Positions 24,418 to 36,686 of a DNA stretch of 64,000 nt are shown piece by piece. A program made the translations under genes and the position numbers. This DNA comes from Physcia stellaris (taxonomy: Eukaryota; Ascomycota; Lecanoromycetes; Caliciales; Physciaceae), in the NCBI GenBank assembly GCA_018902385.1, contig JABSSW010000037.1, forward strand, positions 372,001 to 436,000. The letters are read 5' to 3'. The notes under the pieces are model-generated. The model was not told the origin of the DNA. It did not search any database and saw nothing but the letters and a program-made list of their open reading frames with translations. The first letter of the stretch is position 1; the number at the start of each line of letters is the position of its first letter.

Positions 24418-24474
24418 TGTTGAGGGAGGGGTGATATGAACGGAAGGTCTTTGGTGTTTATTAATTACCGACAA

Positions 24475-25513
24475 TGAGTGGGTGTCTTTGCCTCTCGCCG
24501 ACGGACCTGCAGTCAGGATCGAGATGGAAATATTTTGTACGAAGTGGAAGGAGAGGGATATTCAATGGAAAGGATCTTATTATGAGTTGATGAAGTGGGC
24601 ACGTGTACCAACATGGCAAAGATGACTTGGCTTTGTGGTCCGGGCGAAGGAAGGGAGGCTATGAGAGATTGAAATGGAAAAGCGCAGCATGAATGAAGGA
24701 GGCTTTCTGAGGACGCATGCCAAGTATCGGAATGCTACAACGTCACTACCCATCTAAAGAAATTATGATGCGTGAGAGGCTGAAGATGGTCAGACCGAAG
24801 CAGTCTTGGTACGAGTACTGTAAGGTGAAGCGAGCGAAAGCCAGGTCGTGCAAGGTTGTGGGCGGGGCAAAAGGGGCTGCGACATGCCACGTTTGCAACT
24901 CTTTCTTTCAACATGGACACGGCTATGCGATATGAGCAGAAGCACACTTGAGGTGGCTCAGCAGCAGAGTGGACGTTGGAATCTTCCGGTGCACTGCAAG
25001 TAACATCACTCGCCTAGCATCCGAAAGGAGGTGGTTTGTGAATGCAGGTGAAAATATGATAGCTCGTTTTGGGAGAACAACTGTATGTGATCATGAAGGG
25101 GTTTTTGACATGGCTACGGTATGTCCGAAGTTCGCAAGAGTCCTGGTAGAAATTGAATCCATCGCTACAGCGCTATGCTACAGTGACAACCTCTATTACA
25201 AGTCAACTTATGAACACAAGAGAGTGCTATATATGCCAAACAAAACTACCGCATGAACAGTGGTATCAACCCTGACCCGTTCCCACCTACAACTCCACTA
25301 TCTGTACATAGAGTGTACATCCGTCCCACTTAGTCAGTGAGATCCAAGTTACTGCAACGCTGTCGACTCTTACCACGCGCACCTGAAAATGCTCATGCGC
25401 CCCAGATGCCCTTCCCTTCTGCGGCCGGCAAATCAATCCCTGTCCCCAACCATGTCCTGTTAACGCCGTACACTTCATGACTTCGTACTTCATCCATGGC
25501 GAAGTAAATCTTG
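24475..25513. other. Intergenic between small unknown gene and CCH1 3' end
   Basis: About 1.0 kb. Several short plus-strand frames exist, but none has family resemblance or splice support. Confidence 0.4.
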
Positions 25514-28500
25514 CTACAGTCCAAAGGAGCTTCCACCTCCTCGTCTCCGCGTGCCGTTTCTTCTCAATGTAAAGCTGCGTCTGATACTTTCACCCCAAGC
25601 ACTTTCGTCAAATACCTGCAACACGTCCTGACGGTTGATGGAGCTACCTGCTCTACTCCTCACCTGTGGACGTGCCTCGCCGAGATCCGATGTGTCGTCT
25701 AGTGTCCATTGGAAGCCACTACTACCGCCAGCGCTGCTTCCGCCAGAATGTGATGGTCGATGAACCGAGAGCGAAGGTCTTTGTGCCGATAGTGATTGCC
25801 TATGAGGCGACAACTGAGGGCTCACGCTGTAGCTTCGGTCTGTCCGCGAAGGCGAGGCCTCTTTCGAATCCGAGCGGTTGCGCAGGCCACTGGCATCAGA
25901 GGGCCGACGGCGCCCTCGGCGATCATCTCTGGGCGAAGAGGCAGAGGGTGATACACCCATCGGAGACGTGAGTTCGGCTGGGAAATCGCTTGTTTCCGGC
26001 GAAACTACCTCGTGATCGTCCACAAAAATCTCTGGCACTGCGAACTGAGGAATGTTGACCATACGGGCGGAATGACGGAGATCGAGGCGAGATCGAAATT
26101 GGCGGTTCCAAAACATGGTATCAAAGAAGCCTTTGACAACCCGACGATTGACCTCCTCCTCCACACGCTGTAATCGGGCACGGCGTCGAAGAAACTCTTC
26201 GAGCTTTAGGCTCTTATTGTCGGAAATAATCTTGTGGTGAGCTAGGATCATGAGGCAAGCGGTGAAGTTGACCCCACGGTCTTGAGGAGCATGCACCATT
26301 ATCTCTTGGAAGAACAATTCCAATCGCTTTCGCCGTCGCCTGATATCGGCCACGTCGATAGATTTCAGGCGCTCGTTCAATTTCGCTAGATCGATGCCTT
26401 CAACAACCCTAGGCGGCGGTGTCTCGGTTCCTCTGGTTCCGACCTGGCAGTCGCGAAGTATACCGCCCACTGATTGTTCATCTTTGTATATTCGCATCTC
26501 GAAGGTGCCCGATAATTCCTATCCAGCTTAGCGAGCGTGGAATTTGGGGTCAGCAATTCAACTTACTCCAAGTAGTCTAGGAAATGTTTCCCTGGAGATA
26601 TAACCTGTCCCATCCGGATCATAGGTAGCCCAGGCCTGCTTGAATCTTCGTATTTCGTCTCGATTGAGCACGAACATACCGCTACTCCTTTGATAGACAT
26701 ACGAGAAACTCTCGAATATCAATGACACGAACAGACTGACGAAGATGTACATGCTCAAGATGTTCCACGAGATGAACAACGTACGGGCCCAGGCTGCACT
26801 TCCACAGTCGCTGCGGTAGAAGTTCTCACTTACAACGCAGTTCGGAGGGGTAGCTGTCGCAAAGTCTTCCATGATTTGATTCCATCCTTCGCCACAACTT
26901 ATGCGGAACAATAGTATGAGTGCCTTGGGCACATCACGAAAATTGAGGTTCCCTTGTTCGTTGCTCCCAAACCTTGTTAAGCCAAGTGTTTGCGTTAGCG
27001 CAATGGCATAAACCAGGAACAGCACGAACCAGGTTGCTAGAAGATTAGTGATAGCCGTCAGACTGGCGGCGGCTGTTTTAAATAATTGGTCAAGTTGATT
27101 GTTTCGAGGTATTAAGAGCAGGGCGATGGAAACGAGAAAGTATTTATGGAGCTGTCCGTAGATTTTGCGCTCGGGTCTCACTAGATGGAGAAAAGTGGTG
27201 ATGACCGTACCGCTTACAGAAACGAGGGAATAGAGGTCCCAGGAGCTCCTTCGGAAGCGTACCCACGTAAGTCCGGCAATCCTGATGACAATGTTGGCAA
27301 TATAAAGAAGGGTGAAGCCCAGGAAAAGGTAGGCTGCCGATGTTAGATAGTGCTTAGCTGCTGGGGCTCACTCAGTACATCACTTACTTCTTGTGTCCTC
27401 CCACCATTTGACCTCGGGATAGAACTCCAGCACAAGTAAGACCAAATGCAAGAATAACACACCAGTCATGAATCTTTGCCATTTCCCTTTCTTCTTAACA
27501 GCAGTCCTGTAACACCATAGCCTCCACTTGCGTTCTGACTTCTGGGAAGGACGCTTGGAAGGCGATATTTGCCTAAGCATTTTCCTTAGCTCAAGCCATG
27601 AACGCTGATCCGCCGTTAAGAATGCCACGCCAGTTTGCTCTGTGTAATTACGCATGAAGACCGAGACAAATAGGGTCAGCACAAAAACCGCTCCGAGCAA
27701 ATTGAAGACGATGAAGAAAACTGCATTGCCTTGGGACCGATAAGGTTGAGGCTGCTGTCCGACGCCAGCGGCTTGCATGGCACTCCACATAACATCGGTC
27801 CAGCCCTCCTGTGAAACGATTTGGAAGAGTATTGATAAAGAGCTTCCAAAATTGTCAAAGCTGTAATAAGGATTCGATACTTGCCGTGGCGCGAGAACAA
27901 TCCAGTTGTACGGTGTACTTTGGTACTCTCCAACGCAGTCGGCCAGATTTGTAATACTGGGGTCGTTGCATTGCAACATCTGACCGTTGAAAAGATTCAA
28001 ACCATAGATGGCGAACGGGATGAGCAAGCTTAGAGACACGAATGCGGCCTAACCGGTATTAGTGTTGTTGAAGTGGATTTGTGCAGTGCTTTGGTTACTT
28101 ACAGATACAACCTTCCACCCACCCAGGATGATGACCGAATGAAATGTATCCCTTGCGCTGTCACTAACGTTGAGCAACCTTAGTGCTCTAAGCGCTTTGA
28201 AAGCACCCACTGCGCGCGAAACAGCCCCGTCCTTGTAGAGTGAGGTCGCAACATTGATCCACAAAGTGATTAATACTAAGCCGTCTATGAAGCCCCATGA
28301 ACCTCTGAAGTAAGCGTTTGGCGTCCAGAAGAAGCCATCTGCAACGACTTTGATGACTGCTTCTACAGAAAAGACTGCCGCGAAGCCCATGTCAGTCCAT
28401 ACAAACCAAGTTCTGCTAGATGTGGTCTTATCGTCATGGAGATCAAACCCATGGCTGTGGAAATATTCTCGCTGGTACAAAGGCGTTGTAATACAGGCCA

Positions 28501-31500
28501 ATAAAACCATTGCAACAATGGCTGCATAAAGGAAGGCGGAAAACGTATACCAGATTGGTTTCACGGGATCTACGCCTTCAATGCGTTGACTGCCGCGGCC
28601 TGGGCCTACGATACGCTGGCAAAATCTCCGAATCTTGTTGTCCGGCCTAAACATAAACAAGGATACGTTATAGGTCGGGTGTTTCTGCAGATACTGCCGT
28701 TGTGCCCGTTTCCTTTGTTCCTGAGCAGATACTACCTCCCTCGCCATTGTGCGGGGATCTAGCTCCTCGTATGCTCTCGAGAATTGCAATCGAGAATAGA
28801 AAGGATTTGGATCACGTGTCTGAAAATGTACTTTAATTCTTCCCCATACTGATGATAAGAACCCTGGACGAACTTGATCGGCTGAACTACGCTTGGCCGT
28901 GGTACCATCGTCCAGGGAGTCATCCATCGGCTCAAGTTGTTCATCGAGAAATTCGCGCACCACCTCATCCTTAGTGAGCATGTCCATTGTCGCAGGCCCA
29001 TAATCGAGTGGATCTCGGTGACGCTCCGGATCCCGACCGAATTTGAATATTGTCGATAACGAAAGGGTTCCAGGAGATGATCCACTCATTTCCTTTTGGT
29101 GGAGGAATGCTTTGACTTGCTCCAAACGCTTTTCATCCTCGGTAACATCGAAGTTTTCTTGGATGACGGCAATAAACATATTCAAAACGATGAAATTAGC
29201 GAGGATAAACCAAAGGACAAAGAATGTTGCACCAATCCAGGAGGTTTGCCACCGTCCCTCGTATTGCGTGGAATTATACATTAGAATCGTCCAATTCTCG
29301 CTTGAGAGAACTTGGTACATTCCAATGAAAGAATTATAGATATCTCGGAAGGTCACATGTATCGGATTGCCATCGTCATCTGCGTCCGGAAATTCGCCAC
29401 GGAAAATCTGGACTGCAAATATCGCGGTCAAGAAAGTGATCAGAAACACGAAGACTACAAGATTCAGTAAACCAGTAGCATTTCCGAGGACAGTCATCTA
29501 CACCAGGTATTAGTAATCGATCGGAAGACGTGGAATGGCTGGCTTACGATCAGTTGACGTGTCAACGATACAGCCAGTACGACACGATATATTCGGAGGA
29601 TCTGGAAGATGGAAAGCCACGCATAAGCGCCCCCGGATCCGCGTATGGGCGGAATTTGAATGACAGCCGTTATAATTGCAAGACCTAGATCAACCCAATT
29701 CCGGGGACTTTTGTGGAAGTTTCTCCAATCGCATGAGAATCGCAGGATAATCTCGAAGAACAACACCAGCGTCACTACCCTTTCGGTTTTATCTTGGGTT
29801 TAGATTAATGTCTGATACGCTGGTCTGCGGTTATGCAACTCACTGATGAAGTTCTCACGGCTCGGGCTCATCTCTGCGCTTCGAAGACTTTGCACGACCA
29901 AAGCGAAGACTATGATTATGATCCATAGCCAGTAAAGCTTGTCATAATGTCGCTTCAGTGTACTGATTTTCTCAATTTTCTCAATCTCTTGGTCGTCTTC
30001 TTCCTCGGGCAAACGCATTCTGCAATACAAGTCAATCTCGACATAACGGAGGCCCTGACGGGGCTTACTGTTCATCGTCTGCGGCGAACGCACTCGTTTT
30101 GCTTTCCTCTCGTATGACTTGAAAGGAAGAAGTAATGACAGCGACAAGCTGAGGAATGGTGATTAGCTCTTACTGCATGAGAATGGACCGGGATGAGTCG
30201 TACCAAGTTCATCAGCCAGAGACTCATAATGACTATCCCGAAGGCAAAGTCTGCTATCATTTAGTATTTGAGCAGCAACGAGATTGATCTCACATACATA
30301 TTGCCCCAGCAAGAAAGTCACTATCGGTTGTGTAATAAAGGATATCAGAAAAAGTGTTGGAGCTCATGATGACGAATACGAGCTGCAACGACTGCAGGAC
30401 GTTATCAAAACTGACAGTGCCGTTGTATGGGTTGTCTCCTTCTAAACATAATGACCCCTTTGGACAAAGGTAGCCTTTATGATTATCTGTTCCATGGGAG
30501 AAATCGGCATGAAGCCAAGGCATTGCTTTGCCAGAAGTGGCGTTCAAGTGACCGCCACAGAGTTGGAGGTTGTCAGGTGCAAAATTCTGTTTATACGCAC
30601 GAGTCATGTCTAAATCCGGGAATTTTTCTATGTCGTCGAACCAAGCGCAGGATCGTCTGAATGAAGATTTAAAGCTTTGTACACCGACTATGGCAAATAA
30701 AAGCCAGAAGAAGCCGATCAGAAAGGCAACGTTGACCAGTAATGGCGCTGCTCGTTTGAGACTTCGGAGAATAACCTGTTTGAATCAGCAGCCAAATTTT
30801 CAAATCAGTCGTGTGGACGGTATCAGTCACATACAGATGTTCCGCTCGTGAGACCTAGTAGTCGCAGGATCCGGAGACAGCTCAACATCCGGAACACGTA
30901 TATGTGTCTGTTTGACTCGGCAAGTGAGAGTTGAAGTGCAAAGGATATCCAGAATGACACGACGGCCACGAAGTCGAGGCGGTTGAAGCCATGCCGGAGG
31001 AATGCACGTCGAGCTAGACGTACTCTCTGCTGCTGGCGCGTATGCCCAGGTTGATCGACATATGCCTGTGTACTGGTGAAAGAACGCAAGATGGACTGTT
31101 CGGGGCCCACACTATTTGGGTGACGGGCTCCCGCGCCGGGCTGTTGGCCGTGTGGGACGAAAAGATTCATACATTTGGTTTTGAATGCTCGCCAGATACC
31201 AAGATCCCAGTCCACTGTGCTGTATTCTTCAGCGTTCTTGATAAAGCCTGACACAATGACTCGAGCTACAATCTCGAGTGTGTAGATCATAAATAAGATT
31301 AGAAGTGCAGGATTGATCCATGCGTCAGTCCATTTCCTGGGCCTGTGGCCGGACTCTAAAGTTGGTGCTGCGTCGACTGCAAGGAGTATAGTTTGCACAA
31401 AGATAAGTATCAAGATAATGGGTTCTGTTGAGGGGTGAACAAGCATTTCGCAAAGGCGTAACCGCAGCCAATTTTCTGGTGAGAATAAACCAAGGCTTTT

Positions 31501-32487
31501 GCCTTTTAAGGGATTAGACTGTTGCTGCCAGTCATCAGGTTCCCTCCCAATAGCCACAACGGTGGATGGCGTCTTCTCCAAGGGAGTACCGGGCTCATCT
31601 GGCGCAAAATCAACCAGCGCTGGGAATGAAGGTGGTCCTTCCAATCTAGCTTGCCGAGTGGACTGTTGGCGACGGATGCTCTGTTCCACTATTTCAGGTT
31701 CGTTGCTAAGGTTAACAACACGTTGTGACATTTTCTTGACCATCGTCCCAGCCCTAGATAAAGGGGAGGCTGAACTGGACACTGACAATGACCGGCTGAT
31801 GGATCTAGTACTATAGGTTGAACGAGGTCTTAATCCAGCTTCTGCACTTGGGAGGTCATCGCCGAGCCGTGACATCGATCTGTCATGACGAAGGCCGGTC
31901 GACGCAGATGCTGGGGCCCCACTCATAGGCTGTAAGAAACGTGGATCCGTTAAAGGTGTCCTGTCATTTTCGGTAGGAGAGAAATAGTTCTCTTCGCTCT
32001 CGACCCTTGAGATAGACGCCGCATATGGAGCCGTGGATTCGCTTTCAGTGATGACGTTCAAAGTGCTGCCTCTTCTCGCACTAGACGTGGAAGGGCCAGG
32101 AGATCTCGATGGGCTGGCACTCTCAAAGGTCAAACTAACCGATCCCATGGCGGCCTGGAAGTCCTCAGGGTTGATGGGAGAGACTTCGCCATCATCGTAA
32201 GGTGCGGGCTGATGTACATTTTGCGGTGTCGTAATGTGCGGCAAGTCTGGATCGGCTTTGTCTGGAGACCCTTCAGTCACTCGCTCATAGCGACCAGTGG
32301 TGTCCACTCTTCCCCTAAACGGCTGTCGATTACCTAGCAGTGACCTGTTCCGCCCGAGACCGAAGCTTTTCCTGTACCCTGCTCCATTGCCGTCGTTATC
32401 TGGCGTATCTGGGGGGCGTGAAAGATCTTGCAGAGGAATCGACTGACGGCGTAAATGGTGTCGAGGTGAGCCGCGATCTGACGACAT
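25514..32487 (-). CDS. CCH1: Voltage-gated Ca2+ channel alpha-1 subunit Cch1
   Basis: Ten exons (minus strand): 30835-32487, 30298-30775, 30204-30250, 30069-30148, 29844-30019, 29548-29774, 28103-29497, 27388-28048, 26567-27333 and 25514-26518. All phases close, giving 2162 aa, matching fungal Cch1. About 340 disordered Ser-rich residues precede four six-helix repeats. S4-like segments (FRMLSCLRILRLLGL) and re-entrant pores are visible. Pore positions read SSNTFSD (repeat I), SSENWTI (II), SQEGWTD (III) and CGEGWNQ (IV), an N/E/E/E filter. The C-terminus has an EF-hand-like stretch DPDGTGYISRETF and a basic tail. Cch1 with Mid1 forms the high-affinity Ca2+ influx system of the plasma membrane, used under stress, mating or low Ca2+. 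MID1 is not in the window. Confidence 0.96.
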
Positions 32488-33479
32488 TCTCTTGCCCTTT
32501 TAGCGAAGGCTCAAGAAACGAGGATCCCCCATTCTCTTCGCCTCAACAATCATACTTGTCTACTATTACTGTGGCCGATTTCCCCTGAGGCGCAAGTGTG
32601 CAATGTTCCTGCCACGGCCAATGGACTTGTGATTGACTATCCCGCCAGACGATGCACACACTTCTTCTGCTGCTGGTGTGCTATGTGTAGACCGGATCCG
32701 ATGCTCATCTTCCAGGCCTGAGGGGACGTGTTGTGGTTGTTGAGATCTTTATTAGGTCGTCAACTGTAGGAACCCTGTCACTGGCACTTGAAAGAGAACC
32801 GCGCCGCGACCGACCCCTGTTCGCTTTCACTGTTTCAGCTTTAGTTCCCGGAGGCGAAGCGCTAGTATTTTACCGTGGAAAGTTATCGCAGACAATTATA
32901 CCTGGTAAGGTACATGTACGGTACAACTACATTCTTGTTCGCATGGCAACTTTGAAGTGTCGCAGGTGATGAGATGACGACTATCCCGGCCTTGCTATCA
33001 TATTTGTTCGATTTTCCGCAATTGGGATCAATTTTGGCATATCGAAATGTCCAGAGTTGCTATGATACAGTAATGTTAGTGCACAATTTCTCCCACACGG
33101 CACTCTCATCATTCTCAAGGATTTGACGGCATGGCATCCAGTGATACGGAGTACAAACATTGCAACTCGCGATTTCCTCCACGCGTCTAGGCACTCATGG
33201 CGACACCTCGAATTGGATACGAGGCGCTCGCTAGCCTCCATCAACCAATGTATACGATGTACTCCTACGCTTGTGTTGATCTTGATGGTCGTTCATCAGT
33301 CAGATCAAGCGGTCTCTAGGCTCGCATATGACCTCGCCTGGTTATTCAAGATCTTCGTATTCCAGCCCCCTGGCATAGAGAGACTCATATTGCGTCGTTT
33401 TGAAGTAGAGGCGAACTGCATGTACATCTGATTGCTACGGCAACCTTCCCAAGATTCCATTCCACCTTCCATCCAACTG
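32488..33479. other. CCH1 upstream region
   Basis: About 1.0 kb between the CCH1 start and the end of the UBTD-like gene. No gene seen. Confidence 0.4.
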
Positions 33480-34249
33480 TTACAGGAACACGTTAACAAT
33501 ATGACCTTCCTGCCAGCCTTGCGCAACCAGTGATTCTCCCTCTTTCAATATGTGTCCGAGATATGCTATTTTTACTTTGCCCTGACGAGGTATCTAATAG
33601 TACGATTAGCAACACACCTACAGCTATTGAAGAGAGGCGACGATCTTACATTGACCTCGTCTTGAAGCCTCTTTATAAGAGCGCACACGGGTTGCTCCTT
33701 ACCAAATGAAATCACAAGATCAGGCCCACCCCGGTCGCTCAACCGGGCTTTCACCTTCACCAACTCCCCAATCTGGAGTACGCCTTTGCCCTTCTCTTCC
33801 CGCCTTCGTGTCAGCTCCTCCTCACCAGTAGCGTCTTCGTCACCCCCACCTTTGACAAAATCATTCTTCGAAATTAGAAAGACATTGTTGGGGTCAGCCA
33901 CGATGTTTTCTGGCATCTGGTAAAAGTTTCCGGCTTCATCGTAGGCTCCGTTCGCTAGGTCTCCTGTAGGCAAAGTGATGGCCGAAGCATCAAGAATGCC
34001 TTGTGCTGTCGCAGTATCTCCTTCGGCTAGAAGCCCGATTACGATTTTGAGAGTGGCCCATATTTCCTCTCGACCAGTGACCCGGGTGTCAAAGAACTCG
34101 TTCCTCTCACGATCGAGCTCGGTTCTTGTCCACTGCCTCCTCGAAGTCCACACGTGAGGCCGCAGAGGTGCATTAAATTGTTCTTGAAGGCCAACGGTCC
34201 GCCGTGTCCGGTTACGAGGAGCATGCGAGGAAGTGCGAGGAGGGGAATT
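33480..34249 (-). CDS. Ubiquitin-domain protein of the UBTD1/2 (DC-UbP) type, 5' exon unresolved
   Basis: Two exons are clear: 33650-34249 and 33480-33581, with a 68-nt intron. The N-terminal ubiquitin-binding domain reads APLRPHVWTSRRQWTRTELD, FFDTRVTGREEIWATLK and GILDASAITLPTGDLANGAYD. An acidic linker follows, then a C-terminal ubiquitin-like fold: DLVISFGKEQPVCALIKRLQ, continuing across the intron to KVKIAYLGHILKEGESL and ending QGWQEGHIVNVFL. The family binds ubiquitin-pathway enzymes. The frame is open in phase 0 at an acceptor-like CTCAG at 34250-34254, so a short upstream exon carrying the start (family members usually begin MGCC...) should lie beyond 34250, but I could not find it. 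Residues listed are about 233. Confidence 0.85.
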
Positions 34250-34720
34250 CTGAGGCGCATGTAGAGGTGAGCTTGTTACTGGAAGTGAGGAATCAAGCTC
34301 AACCGAATGGCAACAACCCTAAGCAAATCTCGTTAGAGCAGAGATCGAACAAAAGTTTTCACACTCGATATTTGGTCGAACCGTCAGACCACGAGGTTTT
34401 GCGGACTCGGTAGTAGTACCATTTTTCATGCCAGTGGAGAAACTCTAGACCTGCATCTGGTAGCAGGGTGTTGGTGGCGTTCGGCAAATGTCAACAGCTA
34501 AATAGTCCATGGGCAACGGATCAGCAATTCCTTCAATGCGAAAGATGATGAAGGCCTAAATGACTGAATGTATGGATGGTTTGTGAATAGATAGGAGCAC
34601 ATATACTAAAGTGCATTATAGTAGCGATGTATGACATATCTTAGTTATTAGTCACTTTGTTTGATACTGTAGTGAGCTGTTTGAAAGAACCTCGGCTGCC
34701 GGGATCTGCTACACACTACC
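34250..34720. other. Upstream flank of UBTD-like gene
   Basis: No complete gene. A tRNA-like arrangement at 34330-34400 was examined and rejected. It may hold the missing first exon of the UBTD-like gene. Confidence 0.3.
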
Positions 34721-35775
34721 TCATGAAGTAAGTCAATTTGGCGTTGGTAGTTTTTATTTTGTGAACTATCTAACTAACCTATACTAGCTAGTTACATAGT
34801 ACGAGGTGGTTTGCTCCAGCAAGCCCTACAAGGAATCGAACCTATGAAAACACCCCGTTCATACTATTTCGGAGGGCCTCGACGCCGAGGGTTTGAGGGG
34901 GCCTCGCTCGGGCTTACTCCATCGTGCTTTCACTTTTCACATCAGAACATCTAATACGCTAAACAAAAAAGAAACCTCAGAAACATCACGATCTTCAAGT
35001 ACCTCGTCGTTAGTCGCTGCCCGAACACTCGTCTGCAGTGGCTTCCTCCGAGTAGTCCTCGGTGGGGTCAGACTCCTGCCTCAAGCATTTGGGCCCCAAT
35101 CTAACTCTATATCCTTTGAGCGGTTCGCCCCATAAGTCTTCGAAAATCTTCGGGTTGTACTTCTTGTTACGATACTTCTCGTACAGACACAAGGTGCGGT
35201 CTGTTGAGATGTGTTTCTTAACCATGTTTCGGTAGAGACCAACTGCTCCATCCACGCTCCATAGCTTGACTGGTTCGTTAAAGCTGTGAGTTAGATGTGC
35301 CTTCCACAAGGCCCACACCGCCATGGGGAACAGAATACTCCATCTTCGTCGTAACGTTCGTTGCTCGGCGGTGAAGGGTGGGCCCACGGCCAGCAATGTC
35401 ACCAATTGAACCATAGTTCCGGGTTCGGGGGGCTTATAGTGACTAAGGCGTCCCCAAATTTGGCGAAACTCGGTCCAAACGGCGTCGGTTACTGAACATT
35501 CAAGCCAGATATGAGGCGGGGACTGATTGGTGTGATGGATAGGGCACAGTTGTTGTGATATTGGAATCCAACTCAGCTCAGTACCGGTCGCTATCTGTCG
35601 GTGGAGAAAACGCCATGTTAGGTCACCTATTCTCGGTATCCCGAACTTATTTTTCGCTGCGGTCCACAGCATTTGGGCGTTTATCTTCGCTCCGAACATC
35701 GATTGATAGGCCAGAATAGGACCTACAGCGCGTTCACTGTAGGCTACCTTCTCCAGCCTTCATGAAGTAAGTCAA
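34721..35775 (-). mobile_element. 5'-truncated LINE-like retrotransposon with 16-bp target duplication
   Basis: The 16-bp sequence tcatgaagtaagtcaa occurs at 34721-34736 and again at 35760-35775 as a perfect direct repeat. It flanks 1023 bp that carry an ORF with a reverse-transcriptase-type zinc-binding domain on the minus strand. The size and form fit target-primed insertion of a LINE truncated at its 5' end, with RT and endonuclease missing. About 270 bp of 3' non-coding sequence lie between the ORF stop and the left repeat. That part includes a B-box-like GGTTCGATTCC on the minus strand near 34830. Confidence 0.65.
35010..35699 (-). CDS. Zinc-binding reverse-transcriptase tail (zf-RVT-like) of a LINE
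   Basis: A 229-aa frame. Residues about 27-75 read WRFLHRQIATGTELSW, then CPIHHTNQSPPHIWLEC and TDAVWTEFRQIW. This is the C-x-H...H-x4-C arrangement and surrounding Trp pattern of the zf-RVT domain found after RNase H in LINE polyproteins. The rest is basic with an acidic C-terminal tail. No RT catalytic motif is present, so it cannot be a working polymerase. The frame is unbroken, and it lies wholly inside the 16-bp direct repeats. Confidence 0.6.
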   Translation of the reverse strand: MFGAKINAQMLWTAAKNKFGIPRIGDLTWRFLHRQIATGTELSWIPISQQLCPIHHTNQSPPHIWLECSVTDAVWTEFRQIWGRLSHYKPPEPGTMVQLVTLLAVGPPFTAEQRTLRRRWSILFPMAVWALWKAHLTHSFNEPVKLWSVDGAVGLYRNMVKKHISTDRTLCLYEKYRNKKYNPKIFEDLWGEPLKGYRVRLGPKCLRQESDPTEDYSEEATADECSGSD

Positions 35776-36686
35776 ATGTATCCTTTAAGGTACGGATACT
35801 GTAGGTACAATAATGTACAACCGTACCAGAATACCCTTAAAGTAGTTCTGGTACCCACTACTGTGTGACCTGCTCTCCTCAATCATTCATTCACTCATCT
35901 TGGACAAGAATGAGTGTCCATTGCAGATGAAGAGATAGATGGTAGTTCGACTTGGGAAACTCGTGACCTCCAAAACTCCGTTCCTACCATTTACAAATGA
36001 GATAATCGTAACAAGGTAAGCATAGGTCGATGAATGATCAACCACATTTTTATGTCAGTGGTGATTGATTGCACTAATTTGTGTTCTCATACCTAGGAAA
36101 GCTTGGAGACATGGAACCTTAAGGGTACTTCAAGTGTCACCAACTAATCCATACCTTCTACCCTAAGATTCAACGTTCTGGGATCATGAGCTATAGGTCT
36201 CTCGGTTTGAAACCACACTACCTGATACCTGTTGTGTATGCTTAGATAAATAAATAAGTATGAAGAACGTCAAAGCTTCTGAATGGTGTATTGGAGATAT
36301 TCCCACTGGATACGGATACTGACAGTAACGACATTACTGTATTTGTGTTGGTGAGCCAGTGCCAACCATGTTATTATCAGTCAGTGTTGCACCATATAAC
36401 TCGTTAGATGGGTCAAGGGCATGAATGATTGTAATATTCGATTGTCTAGCCACGAGGCTATCTGCTTCAATAGCCCTCAGGGCTGTTGTGATGCTCAGAA
36501 GGCTTAAAACCTCGTGGGCGGATGGTACTCGATTTCTAGGTAGACGCCTCCGTCAGGCCAGCCCCAACTGGCTCCTAAGCTCTAGGCAACCCAAGGATAG
36601 AATAAGAAGCATCACAAATTTAAGCCGTTGGGATACGAATTCCTTGATCAGCCGAGGGAAATACAGCATTGGTGAAACTAATGAAC
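35776..36686. other. Intergenic, no gene seen
   Basis: About 0.9 kb to the right of the LINE relic. It contains a few repeated GGTAC-type words near 35790-35850 but no feature I can name. Confidence 0.35.

Noticed and set aside
34330-34400. Minus-strand tRNA-like arrangement (7-bp near-complementary ends, TTCGATC)
   Set aside because: The T-loop would sit too early, and the T and anticodon stems do not pair. Not a credible tRNA.
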